Positions 17,425 through 26,811 of a stretch of DNA of 64,000 bases are shown one piece after another. The translations under genes were made by a program, and so were the position numbers. Location of the stretch: contig JASEIU010000002.1 of the NCBI GenBank assembly GCA_030017715.1, forward strand, positions 298,915 to 362,914. The letters are read 5' to 3'. Within the stretch, counting starts at the first letter, position 1. Each line of letters begins with the position of its first letter. The stretch comes from Candidatus Saccharicenans sp. (GTDB lineage: Bacteria; Acidobacteriota; Aminicenantia; Aminicenantales; Saccharicenantaceae). The notes under the pieces were generated by a model. The model had not been told where the DNA came from. It ran no database searches and saw only the letters and a list, made by a program, of their open reading frames with translations.

Positions 17425-18554
17425 GCCACAACCACGACTTTTATGCGACTTTTCAGATAAAAACAAAAGAAGATGTTGATAATCTTGCCAGAGGTTCTGG
17501 AAAATACATCGAAATAAGCAATGTGTTGTCAAGAGTAATGCTTCTTAATACTGCATTTGGAGTTGAGGGGAGATTTCCAGATAGAAAAGGGCAACCTAAT
17601 AAAATTGATCCAGATATCTATGCGAAAGTAGGCGAAGGTGATTACGCTTCTGGACTGAAAGCTTTGATTCATTCTAATGGAAACTTCAATGATTATATAG
17701 CTTGCAAGTTATCTGAACTACGTTTATTAAGCATTGACTCACCAATTGATATTTCTGCTCTTCCACAGGGAAGCTGGCTTATTGAATTTCCAATTACTCT
17801 TAAAAAACCATTTATTTCAAATGATGATGCTCCACTTTATATCATTGAAAACCCGGTGCGCAAAGATAAGGTCTTTGGTGTACCTTTTACCTCTGCTATG
17901 GCCTGGAAGGGTAATCTTAGATGGGCAATGATGAAAATTCACTTAGAACCGAAGGTAAATAGCCCATATGAATTTGCGGAAATACGGTATCAACATACCC
18001 TATTATTTGGGACTGAAAAAGGCATAGAAGATACCGTAAAAGGATGGACGAATTATTTAGATCAGCTTTGTCGGAATGCAACGGATATATACCGGAAAAA
18101 ACTTAAAGAGAGGTTTAATTGCAAGGAAGTTACTTCTCTTACTGGAATGCTTCATTTTTATCCTACCTTCTGGAACAGGATTGGTATGGAAGTTATAAAT
18201 CCCCATGATAGAAAGACAAAAACCGGTAAGAATCCAATATATTTTGAACTTGTGCCTGCTGGAGCAAAAGGATTCTTCAGACTTCTTTATGTGCCTTTTT
18301 ATTATCTTTCCAACACAGAAAGCGAGCTTGAAAAGCAAGTTTTAAATGACCTTGAAAGTGTTATATTAGGTCTTGAGAAGCTGATGCTTGATTATGGCTT
18401 TTCAGCAAAAAGGTCATCAGGATATGGAGTTATTGATGATAAGTGGGACAAAGAAGCCAGTCGATTGATAGTTAATGGTATGCCAGATGTCGTCAAATTC
18501 ATTAATTTCGATAATTTAGGGTCTGAAGTTAAGAAACTCAGGAGGCAGTGGTGA
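17421..18554 (+). CDS. Type III RAMP-family protein, Cmr6-like
   Basis: 377 residues. It looks like a Cas7-type RAMP: KVFGVPFTSAMAWKGNLRWAM resembles the conserved central RAMP motif, and FSAKRSSGYGVI at about residue 330 is a glycine-rich C-terminal loop. By position in the order Cmr1, this gene, Csx11, Cmr4, Cmr5, Cas5-like, it corresponds to the Cmr6-type subunit of type III-C loci. ATGA and GTGA overlaps join it to both neighbours. The subunit assignment is from context and general RAMP features, not a close match I can recall. Confidence 0.7.
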   Translation: MSHNHDFYATFQIKTKEDVDNLARGSGKYIEISNVLSRVMLLNTAFGVEGRFPDRKGQPNKIDPDIYAKVGEGDYASGLKALIHSNGNFNDYIACKLSELRLLSIDSPIDISALPQGSWLIEFPITLKKPFISNDDAPLYIIENPVRKDKVFGVPFTSAMAWKGNLRWAMMKIHLEPKVNSPYEFAEIRYQHTLLFGTEKGIEDTVKGWTNYLDQLCRNATDIYRKKLKERFNCKEVTSLTGMLHFYPTFWNRIGMEVINPHDRKTKTGKNPIYFELVPAGAKGFFRLLYVPFYYLSNTESELEKQVLNDLESVILGLEKLMLDYGFSAKRSSGYGVIDDKWDKEASRLIVNGMPDVVKFINFDNLGSEVKKLRRQW

Positions 18555-21355
18555 GCAGTCTGCTCCAAAAATTAGAAGATAACAAAAAAGGCATTATCTT
18601 AGCCGAAATTGGGGCATATCTCCATGATTTAGGAAAAGCAAGAAAGGAATTTGTAGAGCATTATGCCCAAAACGGTAAGGATGAATGGGATGGACACAAC
18701 TTTTCTTCAATTTTCCCAGAATCCCTCAGAAATCTCTTGGCCAGTATTGATGTAAAAATATGTTCTAAACAAGTTAGCTTAATGGATTTTATAGAAAAAC
18801 ATCACAAAGAAAGAGAAAATAATGGTAATCGCGCTGATTGTGAAATCCCTGAATTAATTCGTCTTTTATATGCTGGTTGGAATGGTTATGATGGAATGGA
18901 TTCAGGAATGGATAAGGGCTCTGCTAATGTAAAACAATCACACAACAATATTTTCATTTCAACTGCATTTGGATATGAACCGGAAGACAATAGGATGATG
19001 GAAATAGAGGAAGAGACTAAGAAGTTATATCAGGCTATAGAAGAAGCATTAAAAAATTATAAAACCGACAACGATATTATTAAACTTAGGAAAATCATAA
19101 TTGAAGGTACCGAAAAGCATTATCGTAATTTTATAGGCGAAACCCGCCGGTCCGCTAATGATGTAACCCTCTGGGACCATTCATATTCAGTAGCTACACT
19201 TTATAAGTGTGCAGTTGCAAAAGTTGCAATAGATTATTCAGAAGATTTACTTGACCCATTGGATTTTGATTGGAAGCTTTTATCATTTAATTTAGACATA
19301 TTATCTGTGCTCGCAAAAGGCATCAAGATTGGTGATATTAAAGGTTATGAGGATAAAGTGAAAGAAGCTTTTAATAAGATCAAAGAATTTATAGAAGAAC
19401 GTTACTCAATAGGTAATGAAGTTTATTGTGATACGAGCGGAATTTACTTCTTAATCCCTGAGATAGATATAGAAGAATTAAAAATAGAAATTATTAATGA
19501 ACTGAGTAAAGAAGAGCCTGAATTAATAGCAGAAATTATAGTTAATGAAATGAAAACTGCAAGTAAGAATAATTACAAGTTTAATTGTGATTCCCCGCAA
19601 CAACAAATTCCTTCTAACATAAAAGTTAAAAGGGGAGATTTAGAAAGATGTAAAAAAGAAAAACTGATAAAAATCCTTCCGCAAGCAAGAGAGACTTCTT
19701 ATAAGGAAATATCCTACCTTGCCTCATCTCGGAAAATCAATTTGGAACAATTTAAAGATAATTGGGAGGGCAGGGAGGTTTGTCCAATATGCCGTCTGCG
19801 GCCAATGAAAGAGAACTCTGATGGGTGTGATCACTGTCTTGAAAGAAGAACAAAACGAGCAAAAGAATGGATGGGAAACTCTGTGCAAAGTATTTGGCTT
19901 GATGAGGTTTCGGACCAAAATGACAGAGTGGCATTGATTATTGGGACATTTGTTCTTGAAAACTGGTTAAATGGCTCTTTTATTAAAACAATGGCAATCA
20001 GCATTAATCGTACCACTTCAAAACACCCATCACCAGCTCGTATAAGGCGTTGTTGGGAAACAACACAGGAATTTATTGAGGCTACTCTATTGAAAGATTG
20101 TTTAAGAAAGCACCCTTATGGAACAGATTCACTGTTTTCAGAACTTAGAAACAAAAGAATACAATTTACCATCTCTCCATCACTGCCAGACATAACAGAA
20201 GGTTCAACCATTGATATAGATATTGAAGGGGTTAGATTGAGCCCGGTTTGTATTGATAAAAATAAAGGCACTTTTATAACCACAAATAATTTGCAGATTT
20301 TATCAAACAAAGGCAAAAAGATAGATGAGATTGCCACCTGGATGAATGAGAAAAACATAAAAATAAAGAAAGAAAGCGATAGTAAATGGCAGGGTAAATA
20401 TTATATAAGCAATGCAAGCCTGGCGGAGCCAAAATTCCAGGATTATCTACCTTATATCCCGATTTATGAGTTTCCCAACCAGTTTATGGTTCTTGTTCCT
20501 GCCTATGATGCACTTGATATAGCTAAAGATATAGTTGAAGAATACGAAGTTCAATTTTCAAAGGTACGAGACAGATTACCCTTTCATTTAGGAATCATTG
20601 CTTTCCACAGAAGAACCCCTCTTTATCTAGCTATGGATGCCGGGAAAAGGCTTATTGATGCATTCAAAGCAAATACGAAAACTATAAGTGCCAGAGTTAG
20701 CTCAATTGCTGAAACACAGCACAGTAAATTAGGCAATAACGTAAAGACATTGACCCTGATACCTGACTCTTGTTATTCCTCTGTTCCTCTTGTCTGGCAG
20801 ATTTCCTATTCAACCGGTGACCCAAATCAGCAAGATGAATGGCATCCATATATTAGGGTTAATGGAAATCCTAATCGGGGAAACTACTCTTTTGATTATG
20901 ATGGAAATGGTAATCATGTAGTTCATGTAAAAGAACTTCAACCTAATGATAGTGTTAAGATTGAAACCTCATACCTTAAAATGTCCTTTCTTGAAACGGC
21001 CTCAGACAGATTTAAAGTAGATGAGAAACTTCTACCTCTTGATGACCTTAATCGTCTGAATGAAATATGGAGAGACCTACAAAACATAATGAATTCCAAA
21101 GGCATTGGTATATCTCAAATCTATGCTTTTTGGCAGGAGGTTAAGAACAGATATGAAGATTATAATGGCGGTTCAGTGTGGGAGGAGTTTGTAAAATCGT
21201 CACTTACAAATATTTTTAAACTTTCACCAACAAAAGATGTTGAAATATTCAACAGATTATTTCAAGCCACAAAAGATGGTTTGTTGGACCTTTGTCTTTA
21301 CTGGAATCTTAAGGTTAGAAAAATAAAACCTGAAAAACAGGAGGTCAGAACATGA
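18551..21355 (+). CDS. csx11: Csx11-type Cas10 (large subunit of a type III-C complex)
   Basis: About 934 residues, the size of the Csx11 family, a divergent Cas10 associated with RAMP modules. An HD nuclease motif is near the N-terminus (AEIGAYLHDLGKARKEF, about H25-D26). A zinc-finger-like CPICRLRPM...CDHCLERR lies near residue 410. The palm region reads NQFMVLVPAYDALD near residue 650, where an active Cas10 has GGDD. Cyclic oligoadenylate synthesis is therefore unlikely, as in known type III-C systems. Start: GTG 18551 gives a GTGA overlap and proper spacing from AGGAGG; GTG 18548 is one codon earlier. Confidence 0.85.
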   Translation: MSSLLQKLEDNKKGIILAEIGAYLHDLGKARKEFVEHYAQNGKDEWDGHNFSSIFPESLRNLLASIDVKICSKQVSLMDFIEKHHKERENNGNRADCEIPELIRLLYAGWNGYDGMDSGMDKGSANVKQSHNNIFISTAFGYEPEDNRMMEIEEETKKLYQAIEEALKNYKTDNDIIKLRKIIIEGTEKHYRNFIGETRRSANDVTLWDHSYSVATLYKCAVAKVAIDYSEDLLDPLDFDWKLLSFNLDILSVLAKGIKIGDIKGYEDKVKEAFNKIKEFIEERYSIGNEVYCDTSGIYFLIPEIDIEELKIEIINELSKEEPELIAEIIVNEMKTASKNNYKFNCDSPQQQIPSNIKVKRGDLERCKKEKLIKILPQARETSYKEISYLASSRKINLEQFKDNWEGREVCPICRLRPMKENSDGCDHCLERRTKRAKEWMGNSVQSIWLDEVSDQNDRVALIIGTFVLENWLNGSFIKTMAISINRTTSKHPSPARIRRCWETTQEFIEATLLKDCLRKHPYGTDSLFSELRNKRIQFTISPSLPDITEGSTIDIDIEGVRLSPVCIDKNKGTFITTNNLQILSNKGKKIDEIATWMNEKNIKIKKESDSKWQGKYYISNASLAEPKFQDYLPYIPIYEFPNQFMVLVPAYDALDIAKDIVEEYEVQFSKVRDRLPFHLGIIAFHRRTPLYLAMDAGKRLIDAFKANTKTISARVSSIAETQHSKLGNNVKTLTLIPDSCYSSVPLVWQISYSTGDPNQQDEWHPYIRVNGNPNRGNYSFDYDGNGNHVVHVKELQPNDSVKIETSYLKMSFLETASDRFKVDEKLLPLDDLNRLNEIWRDLQNIMNSKGIGISQIYAFWQEVKNRYEDYNGGSVWEEFVKSSLTNIFKLSPTKDVEIFNRLFQATKDGLLDLCLYWNLKVRKIKPEKQEVRT

Positions 21356-22320
21356 ATGAAAATATGCCTGAATCCATAAAGTATTATGCTATCGCCCTTG
21401 ATCCAATTCATGTCGGCTCAGGGGGGTCAAGGTTGGGTAGGGTAGATTTACCCATAATAAGGGAGCCGGGGACAAACCTTCCAAAGATACCAGGGACAAG
21501 TTTAAGCGGTCCTGCGAGGGCATATACTGCTATGGTGACCAATAAATATATATGGAAAGATGGTAATAAGGAGTATTGCTGCTCTGGTCGCGGTGGAGAA
21601 GGTGGTGAAAAACACTGTGGTATCCCAAGCCCTGCTTGTCCTGTATGTATCCCCTATGGTTTCTCAAAAGGTACGGGATTTAGCATGCAAGGGCTGGCCC
21701 AATTTTTTGACGCCCATATCCTATTTTTCCCTGTAGCTTCAATGGGAGGTCCTGTCTGGGTAACCTCACCTATGGCCTTAGAGGGTTTAGGATTACAACA
21801 GGAATTCAAGGCACCGGAAGATGCTTTTTATCCATTGAGTGACCAAATCCGAGATAAACAAAAGTTAAACTTCGGCTGGCTTATGTTAAATAAAGCAAAT
21901 GAACAAGGTGACACCAGCAAGTTGCCCGATAAAATACAAATACCTGATAATATAAAACAAAGATCGATTCTTGTTTCAGATAAACTCTTTAGCCACATTG
22001 TAAATAGCAATCTTGAAGTAAGAACATCAGTCAGTATTGACCCGCAAACAGGAACAGCTGAGGAAGGAGCCCTTTTTACCTATGAGGCAATCCCGAGAGG
22101 GACTGTGTTTAGATTTGATATCGTCTACAGTTCAGGGAAGACATTCAGAATTTCAGGAAAGGAACTCAAGACAGAAGATGGCGGAGATGTGGGAGTTACT
22201 TGGGTTAAGAACCAGGTAGAGAAAGGCTTAGGATTATTTGAAACGCTGGGCATTGGTGGCATGGGCACAAGGGGTATGGGAAAATTAAAAATCCTTAATC
22301 TTAAAAAGGGGGATTGTTAA
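21352..22320 (+). CDS. cmr4: Type III RAMP protein Cmr4 (Cas7 backbone)
   Basis: The repeated backbone subunit that carries the target-RNA cleavage residue in Cmr complexes. 322 residues. IPGTSLSGPARAYTAM is the Cmr4 version of the RAMP motif. A cysteine-rich insert with CGIPSPACPVCIPYG is seen in several Cmr4 proteins. The C-terminus FETLGIGGMGTRGMGKLKI is the glycine loop. It overlaps csx11 by four bases and precedes cmr5 by one. Confidence 0.88.
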   Translation: MNENMPESIKYYAIALDPIHVGSGGSRLGRVDLPIIREPGTNLPKIPGTSLSGPARAYTAMVTNKYIWKDGNKEYCCSGRGGEGGEKHCGIPSPACPVCIPYGFSKGTGFSMQGLAQFFDAHILFFPVASMGGPVWVTSPMALEGLGLQQEFKAPEDAFYPLSDQIRDKQKLNFGWLMLNKANEQGDTSKLPDKIQIPDNIKQRSILVSDKLFSHIVNSNLEVRTSVSIDPQTGTAEEGALFTYEAIPRGTVFRFDIVYSSGKTFRISGKELKTEDGGDVGVTWVKNQVEKGLGLFETLGIGGMGTRGMGKLKILNLKKGDC

Positions 22321-22321
22321 G

Positions 22322-22741
22322 ATGGAAAACCTGGATAAACTTTGTGCAGAGTACGGGTATAGGTTTGCTGACGAAATAAAGAAAGCTGATAACTTTGATG
22401 CCAAGAAAGCAGAATCATTAGTTACAAAAGCCCTGGGGGTATTGCAAGAACAGGGACTTTATGCATTTCTGTTATTTTGTGAATCTCGGGGAAAGGCTGA
22501 AAAAGCTGGGGCAGATAAGATAAAAGAGATAACCGCAGAATTATTAAAAAAGCTCCAATTTGTCAATGGTTCTGATTTGCTTAAAGAAATCAGAAAAGAT
22601 AACGGCCTTGCCTCAAGGCTTGATGACCTTATTCTTGCCATTCAGGTTCTTGAAAAATCACTTATTTACGCTCGTTACCACGCCAAAGCTTTCTCAAATC
22701 CTGCAGAGGAAAATGTAGTTATCGAAGGTACGACAAAATGA
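22322..22741 (+). CDS. cmr5: Type III small subunit Cmr5 (Cas11)
   Basis: A 139-residue all-helical protein of Cmr5 size and character (YAFLLFCESRGKAEKAGADK, LVTKALGVLQEQG). Cmr5 forms the inner filament along the target RNA. A GGGGG-containing ribosome site precedes the ATG and the stop overlaps the next gene (ATGA). Position between Cmr4 and a Cas5-like RAMP supports the call. Confidence 0.85.
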   Translation: MENLDKLCAEYGYRFADEIKKADNFDAKKAESLVTKALGVLQEQGLYAFLLFCESRGKAEKAGADKIKEITAELLKKLQFVNGSDLLKEIRKDNGLASRLDDLILAIQVLEKSLIYARYHAKAFSNPAEENVVIEGTTK

Positions 22742-23634
22742 CCTGGTATCTTTATCAATGGACATTTCAACTTAAATCGCCCCTCCATATAGGTTTTCAT
22801 AAAGTAATGCATTTTTTCAGGACGAGACCTTATGTCCCTGCAAAACTTTTATGGGGTGCTTTGACAGCAAAACTTACGCCTATTCTTGGAACCTGTGATT
22901 ATCAAAGGGTTGGTAACTTTATAAAAAAGGCGATGCGCTTTAGCTACCTTTATCCGTATGTTGATGGTAAACTTTATTTACCCAAATACACAGAAAATGG
23001 TTTTATGTTTGGGTCACTAGCTTTCAATAAATTTGAAAAGAAATTTATAAGCTCAATGGCATCAACAGCGATTGAAGCTGAATCTCTGACAGCCGAAGAA
23101 GGTATGTTCCACGAGATTGAGTTCATCAGTCCATTTACAATTGATAATGGAGAATCAGTCTTTATGAAAGGTTTGCTCTGGATCAGAGAGTTCTCAGAAA
23201 ATGGTATCAGGCTGTATAAAAGAGATGATAACATACATATAAAAAATGACACATCAGAGGTGCGATTAAAAGAAGATGTTTTAAACCGCTTGCAGATGGG
23301 AGGGGAGCAAAAATACGGTTTTGGATTATTGGAATTAGAAGAGCTAATTAAATCTGATAACTTAACGGAATTTTGTGGCGAATGGCTTGAGGATGGAAAT
23401 GAACTTAAATTGAAACTCAATTCTAATGACCCAATTTGGTCGCATGTGCTACAGGGCGGTGGAGTTAATATAAAGGGCAACATTGAACCTTTAATAGGTA
23501 GAGATTGGGATACTGATAAGGGTGCTGGCAAAAAGCTGACTTATCATGGTTTATGTTGGACCCCGGGGTCTATCCTTATTACAGATACGACTTTCAGAAT
23601 TATCGAATTTGGTCTATGGGAGGTATCGCCATGA
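22738..23634 (+). CDS. Type III Cas5-like RAMP protein (Cmr3 position)
   Basis: 298 residues. WTFQLKSPLHIGFHKVMHFF followed by YVPAKLLWGALTAKL is a RAMP N-terminal strand-loop motif, and RLQMGGEQKYGFGLLELEE is a glycine-rich loop. In the type III-C gene order the last RAMP is the Cas5-group subunit that grips the crRNA 5' handle, so I infer that role. It overlaps cmr5 by four bases and ends the III-C block. Confidence 0.7.
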   Translation: MTWYLYQWTFQLKSPLHIGFHKVMHFFRTRPYVPAKLLWGALTAKLTPILGTCDYQRVGNFIKKAMRFSYLYPYVDGKLYLPKYTENGFMFGSLAFNKFEKKFISSMASTAIEAESLTAEEGMFHEIEFISPFTIDNGESVFMKGLLWIREFSENGIRLYKRDDNIHIKNDTSEVRLKEDVLNRLQMGGEQKYGFGLLELEELIKSDNLTEFCGEWLEDGNELKLKLNSNDPIWSHVLQGGGVNIKGNIEPLIGRDWDTDKGAGKKLTYHGLCWTPGSILITDTTFRIIEFGLWEVSP

Positions 23635-23664
23635 CACTTGAATCGGTCCTTATGGGAGATTAGT

Positions 23665-24738
23665 ATGCCCTACTTCGTTGCTAAAACTGGTCTTGAGATA
23701 TTTGATCTGTGCCGGGCATATGGTTTAGCTGCTTTACTGGACAGGGCTAGTCCTGAGGAAAACATTCCGGTAATCTATGAGGCAGGCTCTTTCTATAAAG
23801 TTGAGCATCCAAGTGATGGGTTAAATAAGAATTATCTTATCAATAATACTGGCTGGTATCAGCTCTTTGTGAACGAACCAGGAGTAGGGGTTTGGAACAG
23901 CCTCTTTCTTACAGATAAGAATAACTGGCCCAAAAAAGTAGAGCGAGTAAAAAAAATATTAAGCGATAATTTTGATAAAATAATCAGCGAATTCCAGAAT
24001 CCATCTTTTCTTCCTAAAATTTCTTCAAATAAAGGCGAGACTCTTTCTGGGCCTCTTGACCCTTCGGCTTTTAAGGGCTTGAGAGGGAAAACAAGAGGTG
24101 ATTATTGTGAAGCTCAAACTAAGGTTGATAGCCAAAACTGGGCTTTAGCCTATCTTGGCGGGGCTATTGCTGGAAGATACAAAATTCAAAAGGCTCAAGG
24201 AAACAAATGGAATTATTTTGTGATGTTTCCTGTCCCCGAGAGGATAGAATTCAATAATTTCAGAGATATAAAGGAAAAAACCTATACAATCGGACTTAAA
24301 TACATAAGTGTCCAAAATGCGGCAGCCCATTTCTCAGTCTGTCTTGCCCAAAAAATGAGGGAGTTGACATCATCGAGATCTCAGTTTTCAGATAGATTCT
24401 CAGGTGTCTTTTATTTTTCAATGATTCAAAGTGGCCAACAGTTTAAACCGTTCTCTGGAGGAAATCTCAGTCTTCATTCTTTAATGGAACTTGCCTATTC
24501 GGGAAATCCAGACGTAGAAAAAGTTTTTGAAGTCTGGAATTATCTCTTTCGCAAAGGAAGTGTCCAGGGATGCGAAGACCTGGGAGTGGCTATTACTGAT
24601 TTCATTATGCACCCCACCCTGGAAACATATGAAAAGCATGCCCGGCTTTTTTTAAGATACATGATAAGAGGAGAAGTAAAAAGTAAAAATTTTTATACAG
24701 AAGAAATCCTAAGGGAGGTAATTAATTATGTCCATTGA
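23665..24738 (+). CDS. Type I-A-like Cascade large subunit, Cas8a candidate
   Basis: 357 residues from the ATG at 23665, which follows GGGAG by eight bases. It starts PYFVAKTGLEIFDLCRAYGL. I recognise no diagnostic motif. The call rests on size (Cas8a2/Csa4 is about this long) and on position just before cas11, cas7 and cas5 with an 11 bp overlap to cas11. Large subunits recognise the PAM and diverge very fast, so context is the main evidence. Confidence 0.65.
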   Translation: MPYFVAKTGLEIFDLCRAYGLAALLDRASPEENIPVIYEAGSFYKVEHPSDGLNKNYLINNTGWYQLFVNEPGVGVWNSLFLTDKNNWPKKVERVKKILSDNFDKIISEFQNPSFLPKISSNKGETLSGPLDPSAFKGLRGKTRGDYCEAQTKVDSQNWALAYLGGAIAGRYKIQKAQGNKWNYFVMFPVPERIEFNNFRDIKEKTYTIGLKYISVQNAAAHFSVCLAQKMRELTSSRSQFSDRFSGVFYFSMIQSGQQFKPFSGGNLSLHSLMELAYSGNPDVEKVFEVWNYLFRKGSVQGCEDLGVAITDFIMHPTLETYEKHARLFLRYMIRGEVKSKNFYTEEILREVINYVH

Positions 24739-25057
24739 ACTTAGCCTGGTTTATTCGGATGCCGCCTTAAAGGATTTTGGCGATGCTTTGCGCAAGGCAG
24801 TGCGAATGGAAGATATCCAGGATTATGCTTCGCTTATAGAACTGGAGAATGCTGAAAAGCCTGAAGATTTTGCCGAAGCCTTAAAAAACTTTCTCAGAAG
24901 ATATGAAACTCATGCTCGGCGAAAGGAACTAAAAAGACCAAAACAAGAAAGCCTGGAGATGCTTATGAAGTTGGTCGACCAGCATGGAGTCAGACTGGTC
25001 AGGGCGGCCTTAATCAGTCAGGCTCTTGTAAAAAGAGCAAAGGAAGAGGAAGAATAG
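24728..25057 (+). CDS. Type I Cascade small subunit, Cas11 (Csa5-like)
   Basis: 109 residues, helical and highly charged, ending RAKEEEE. It lies between the large subunit (overlap 11 bp) and cas7. The Csa5-like small subunit of type I-A has this size and place. The sequence alone is weak evidence. Confidence 0.65.
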   Translation: MSIELSLVYSDAALKDFGDALRKAVRMEDIQDYASLIELENAEKPEDFAEALKNFLRRYETHARRKELKRPKQESLEMLMKLVDQHGVRLVRAALISQALVKRAKEEEE

Positions 25058-25088
25058 GAATAAAAAATATAAAAAAGGAGGAATAAGA

Positions 25089-26045
25089 ATGGCAATATTT
25101 GAGATTGGTATACTCGCCCGAATAACCTGGAACCTTCATTCTTTGAATAACGAAGGCACGGTGGGCAATGTTACGGAGCCTCGAACCGTTGTTCTGGCCA
25201 ATGGGGAGAAAACAGATGGAATCTCCGGAGAGATGTTAAAACACATCCATGCCTATAACGTCTGGCTGCTCCAGGAAGATAAAAGCCTATTTTGCAGTGC
25301 CTGTCAGAAATTTCATCCACAAAGAGCAGATCTAATTACAGACAGGACAAACAAACCCGGAGTAGCTATGAAAACAGCAATATCTTCTTGTATTCTATGC
25401 GATTTACATGGCTTTTTAGTCCAGAGACCATCGATAGGCAGGCCATCTACTGTTGAATTTGGCTGGGCCCTTGGTATTCCTGATAAGACTCACAGAGACA
25501 TCCATATTCATGCTCGACATTCTATGGTGGGTCGGTCAAGAGAAGAAGCAAAAACAGAAAGTGAAGAACAAGAAGCAAAAACAGAAGTTAAGGAAGCGAA
25601 AGTTGAAGAAAAGCAAGTAACTGCCCAGATGATATACCACCGTCCAACCCGGTCCGGTATATATGCTCTAATATCCATTTTCCAACCCTGGCGTATAGGG
25701 TTGAATGAAATTGATTACCAATATGTTATTGAAGAAAGCGATAGAAAACTGCGATTCCAGCTGGCTCTCAATGCTTACAAAGCATCCTTGATACGAACTG
25801 ATGGGGCAATGACCTCAACCCGGCTGCCTCATGTTGAAGGAATAGAGGGGGCCCTGGTCATTTCTGAGAAAAACTTCCCTGTTCCTGTCGTAAGTCCGCT
25901 TACGGAGACTTATGTTACTCAAACAGAGGAGCTGGTCAACAGGGAAAGAGGGTTATCTATTAAAAAGTTCTCAAATCAGGCTCAATTTAATTCTCTTATA
26001 GATGAACTTTTGTCGGAAGAAATTTATAAATTGAATATGCCTTAA
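25089..26045 (+). CDS. cas7: Type I Cascade backbone Cas7 (Csa2/DevR family)
   Basis: The crRNA-coating backbone subunit. 318 residues. The start EIGILARITWNLHSLNNEGT, the segment RTVVLANGEKTDGISGEMLKH, and the later TRSGIYALISIFQPWRIG and AMTSTRLPHVEG match the DevR/Csa2 family. Two CxxC pairs (FCSACQKFH and SSCILCDLHG, about residues 69 and 103) could bind zinc. Residues about 153-178 form a charged low-complexity insert of E, K, A and T repeats. A strong AAGGAGG precedes the start. Confidence 0.9.
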   Translation: MAIFEIGILARITWNLHSLNNEGTVGNVTEPRTVVLANGEKTDGISGEMLKHIHAYNVWLLQEDKSLFCSACQKFHPQRADLITDRTNKPGVAMKTAISSCILCDLHGFLVQRPSIGRPSTVEFGWALGIPDKTHRDIHIHARHSMVGRSREEAKTESEEQEAKTEVKEAKVEEKQVTAQMIYHRPTRSGIYALISIFQPWRIGLNEIDYQYVIEESDRKLRFQLALNAYKASLIRTDGAMTSTRLPHVEGIEGALVISEKNFPVPVVSPLTETYVTQTEELVNRERGLSIKKFSNQAQFNSLIDELLSEEIYKLNMP

Positions 26046-26077
26046 CTAATTTTAGAGGTAATTAAGGGAAAATTAGA

Positions 26078-26776
26078 ATGGCCTGGATTTTTGCAGACCT
26101 TCATTTTGGCGGGCTTTTCTCGTATCGGATTCCCAATCTTTCTCCCGGTTATGCCTTGACTTCGCCTATTCCAAGCCAGGCTGCCTTAAGACTGGCGCTG
26201 GTTGATACAGCGATAAAATCCGAAGGCGACGTAAAAGTCGGAGAAGAAATATTTGAATTAGTCAAAACAGCTCCTTTGGAAATTGAACCACCAGAAAAAG
26301 TATCCATCCTGAAATTTTTTATAAAAAGGCTCAAGCCATCTAAGCTGGAAGAAAAATCTTTTGAAGAATCTTTTGGAGTTAGAGAATATTGTCACTTTTT
26401 AGGGCCAATGAGGATTTACCTGAAGATGTCTGGTCAAGAAGAAAGGCTTAAGCGTATTTTCCAACAATTAAGGCGTCTAGGGACTACAGATTCAATTCTC
26501 AGCTGTGAGGCCTCAATCCGGGAGGAAGATCCAGAATTGACATTGACGAGCAAAATTATTACAAGCCTAAAGCCGGATATTTCTAACTTTTTGAGACGGC
26601 CGGTTGTGACTTTAAACGAGATAAAAAAAGAGGCCGATTTCTCTCAGGTAAATCCATATTCGAAAAAAAGAAAAGGTTATCCTTTTGTTTCTCAAACCTA
26701 TGTGCTTCCTCTACGAGAAACGCGAAGAGGAGAGAATTTTGTGCTTTATGAGAAGGAGCCTTTCAACCTGAAATAA
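26078..26776 (+). CDS. cas5: Type I Cascade subunit Cas5
   Basis: The 5'-handle-binding subunit. 232 residues, starting AWIFADLHFGGLFSYRIPN with the region GYALTSPIPSQAALRLAL; this strand followed by the SP(I)PSQ-A-R helix is the Cas5 signature. REYCHFLGPMRIYLK follows near residue 103. It is the last Cascade gene before the adaptation genes. Confidence 0.87.
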   Translation: MAWIFADLHFGGLFSYRIPNLSPGYALTSPIPSQAALRLALVDTAIKSEGDVKVGEEIFELVKTAPLEIEPPEKVSILKFFIKRLKPSKLEEKSFEESFGVREYCHFLGPMRIYLKMSGQEERLKRIFQQLRRLGTTDSILSCEASIREEDPELTLTSKIITSLKPDISNFLRRPVVTLNEIKKEADFSQVNPYSKKRKGYPFVSQTYVLPLRETRRGENFVLYEKEPFNLK

Positions 26777-26811
26777 AAAAAAACAAATCGATACAGACAG
26801 AGGGAATTTTC

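Noticed and set aside
23638..23664. Nine-codon longer start (TTG) for the Cas8 candidate.
   Set aside because: The TTG has no ribosome-binding site, while GGGAG is well spaced before ATG 23665.
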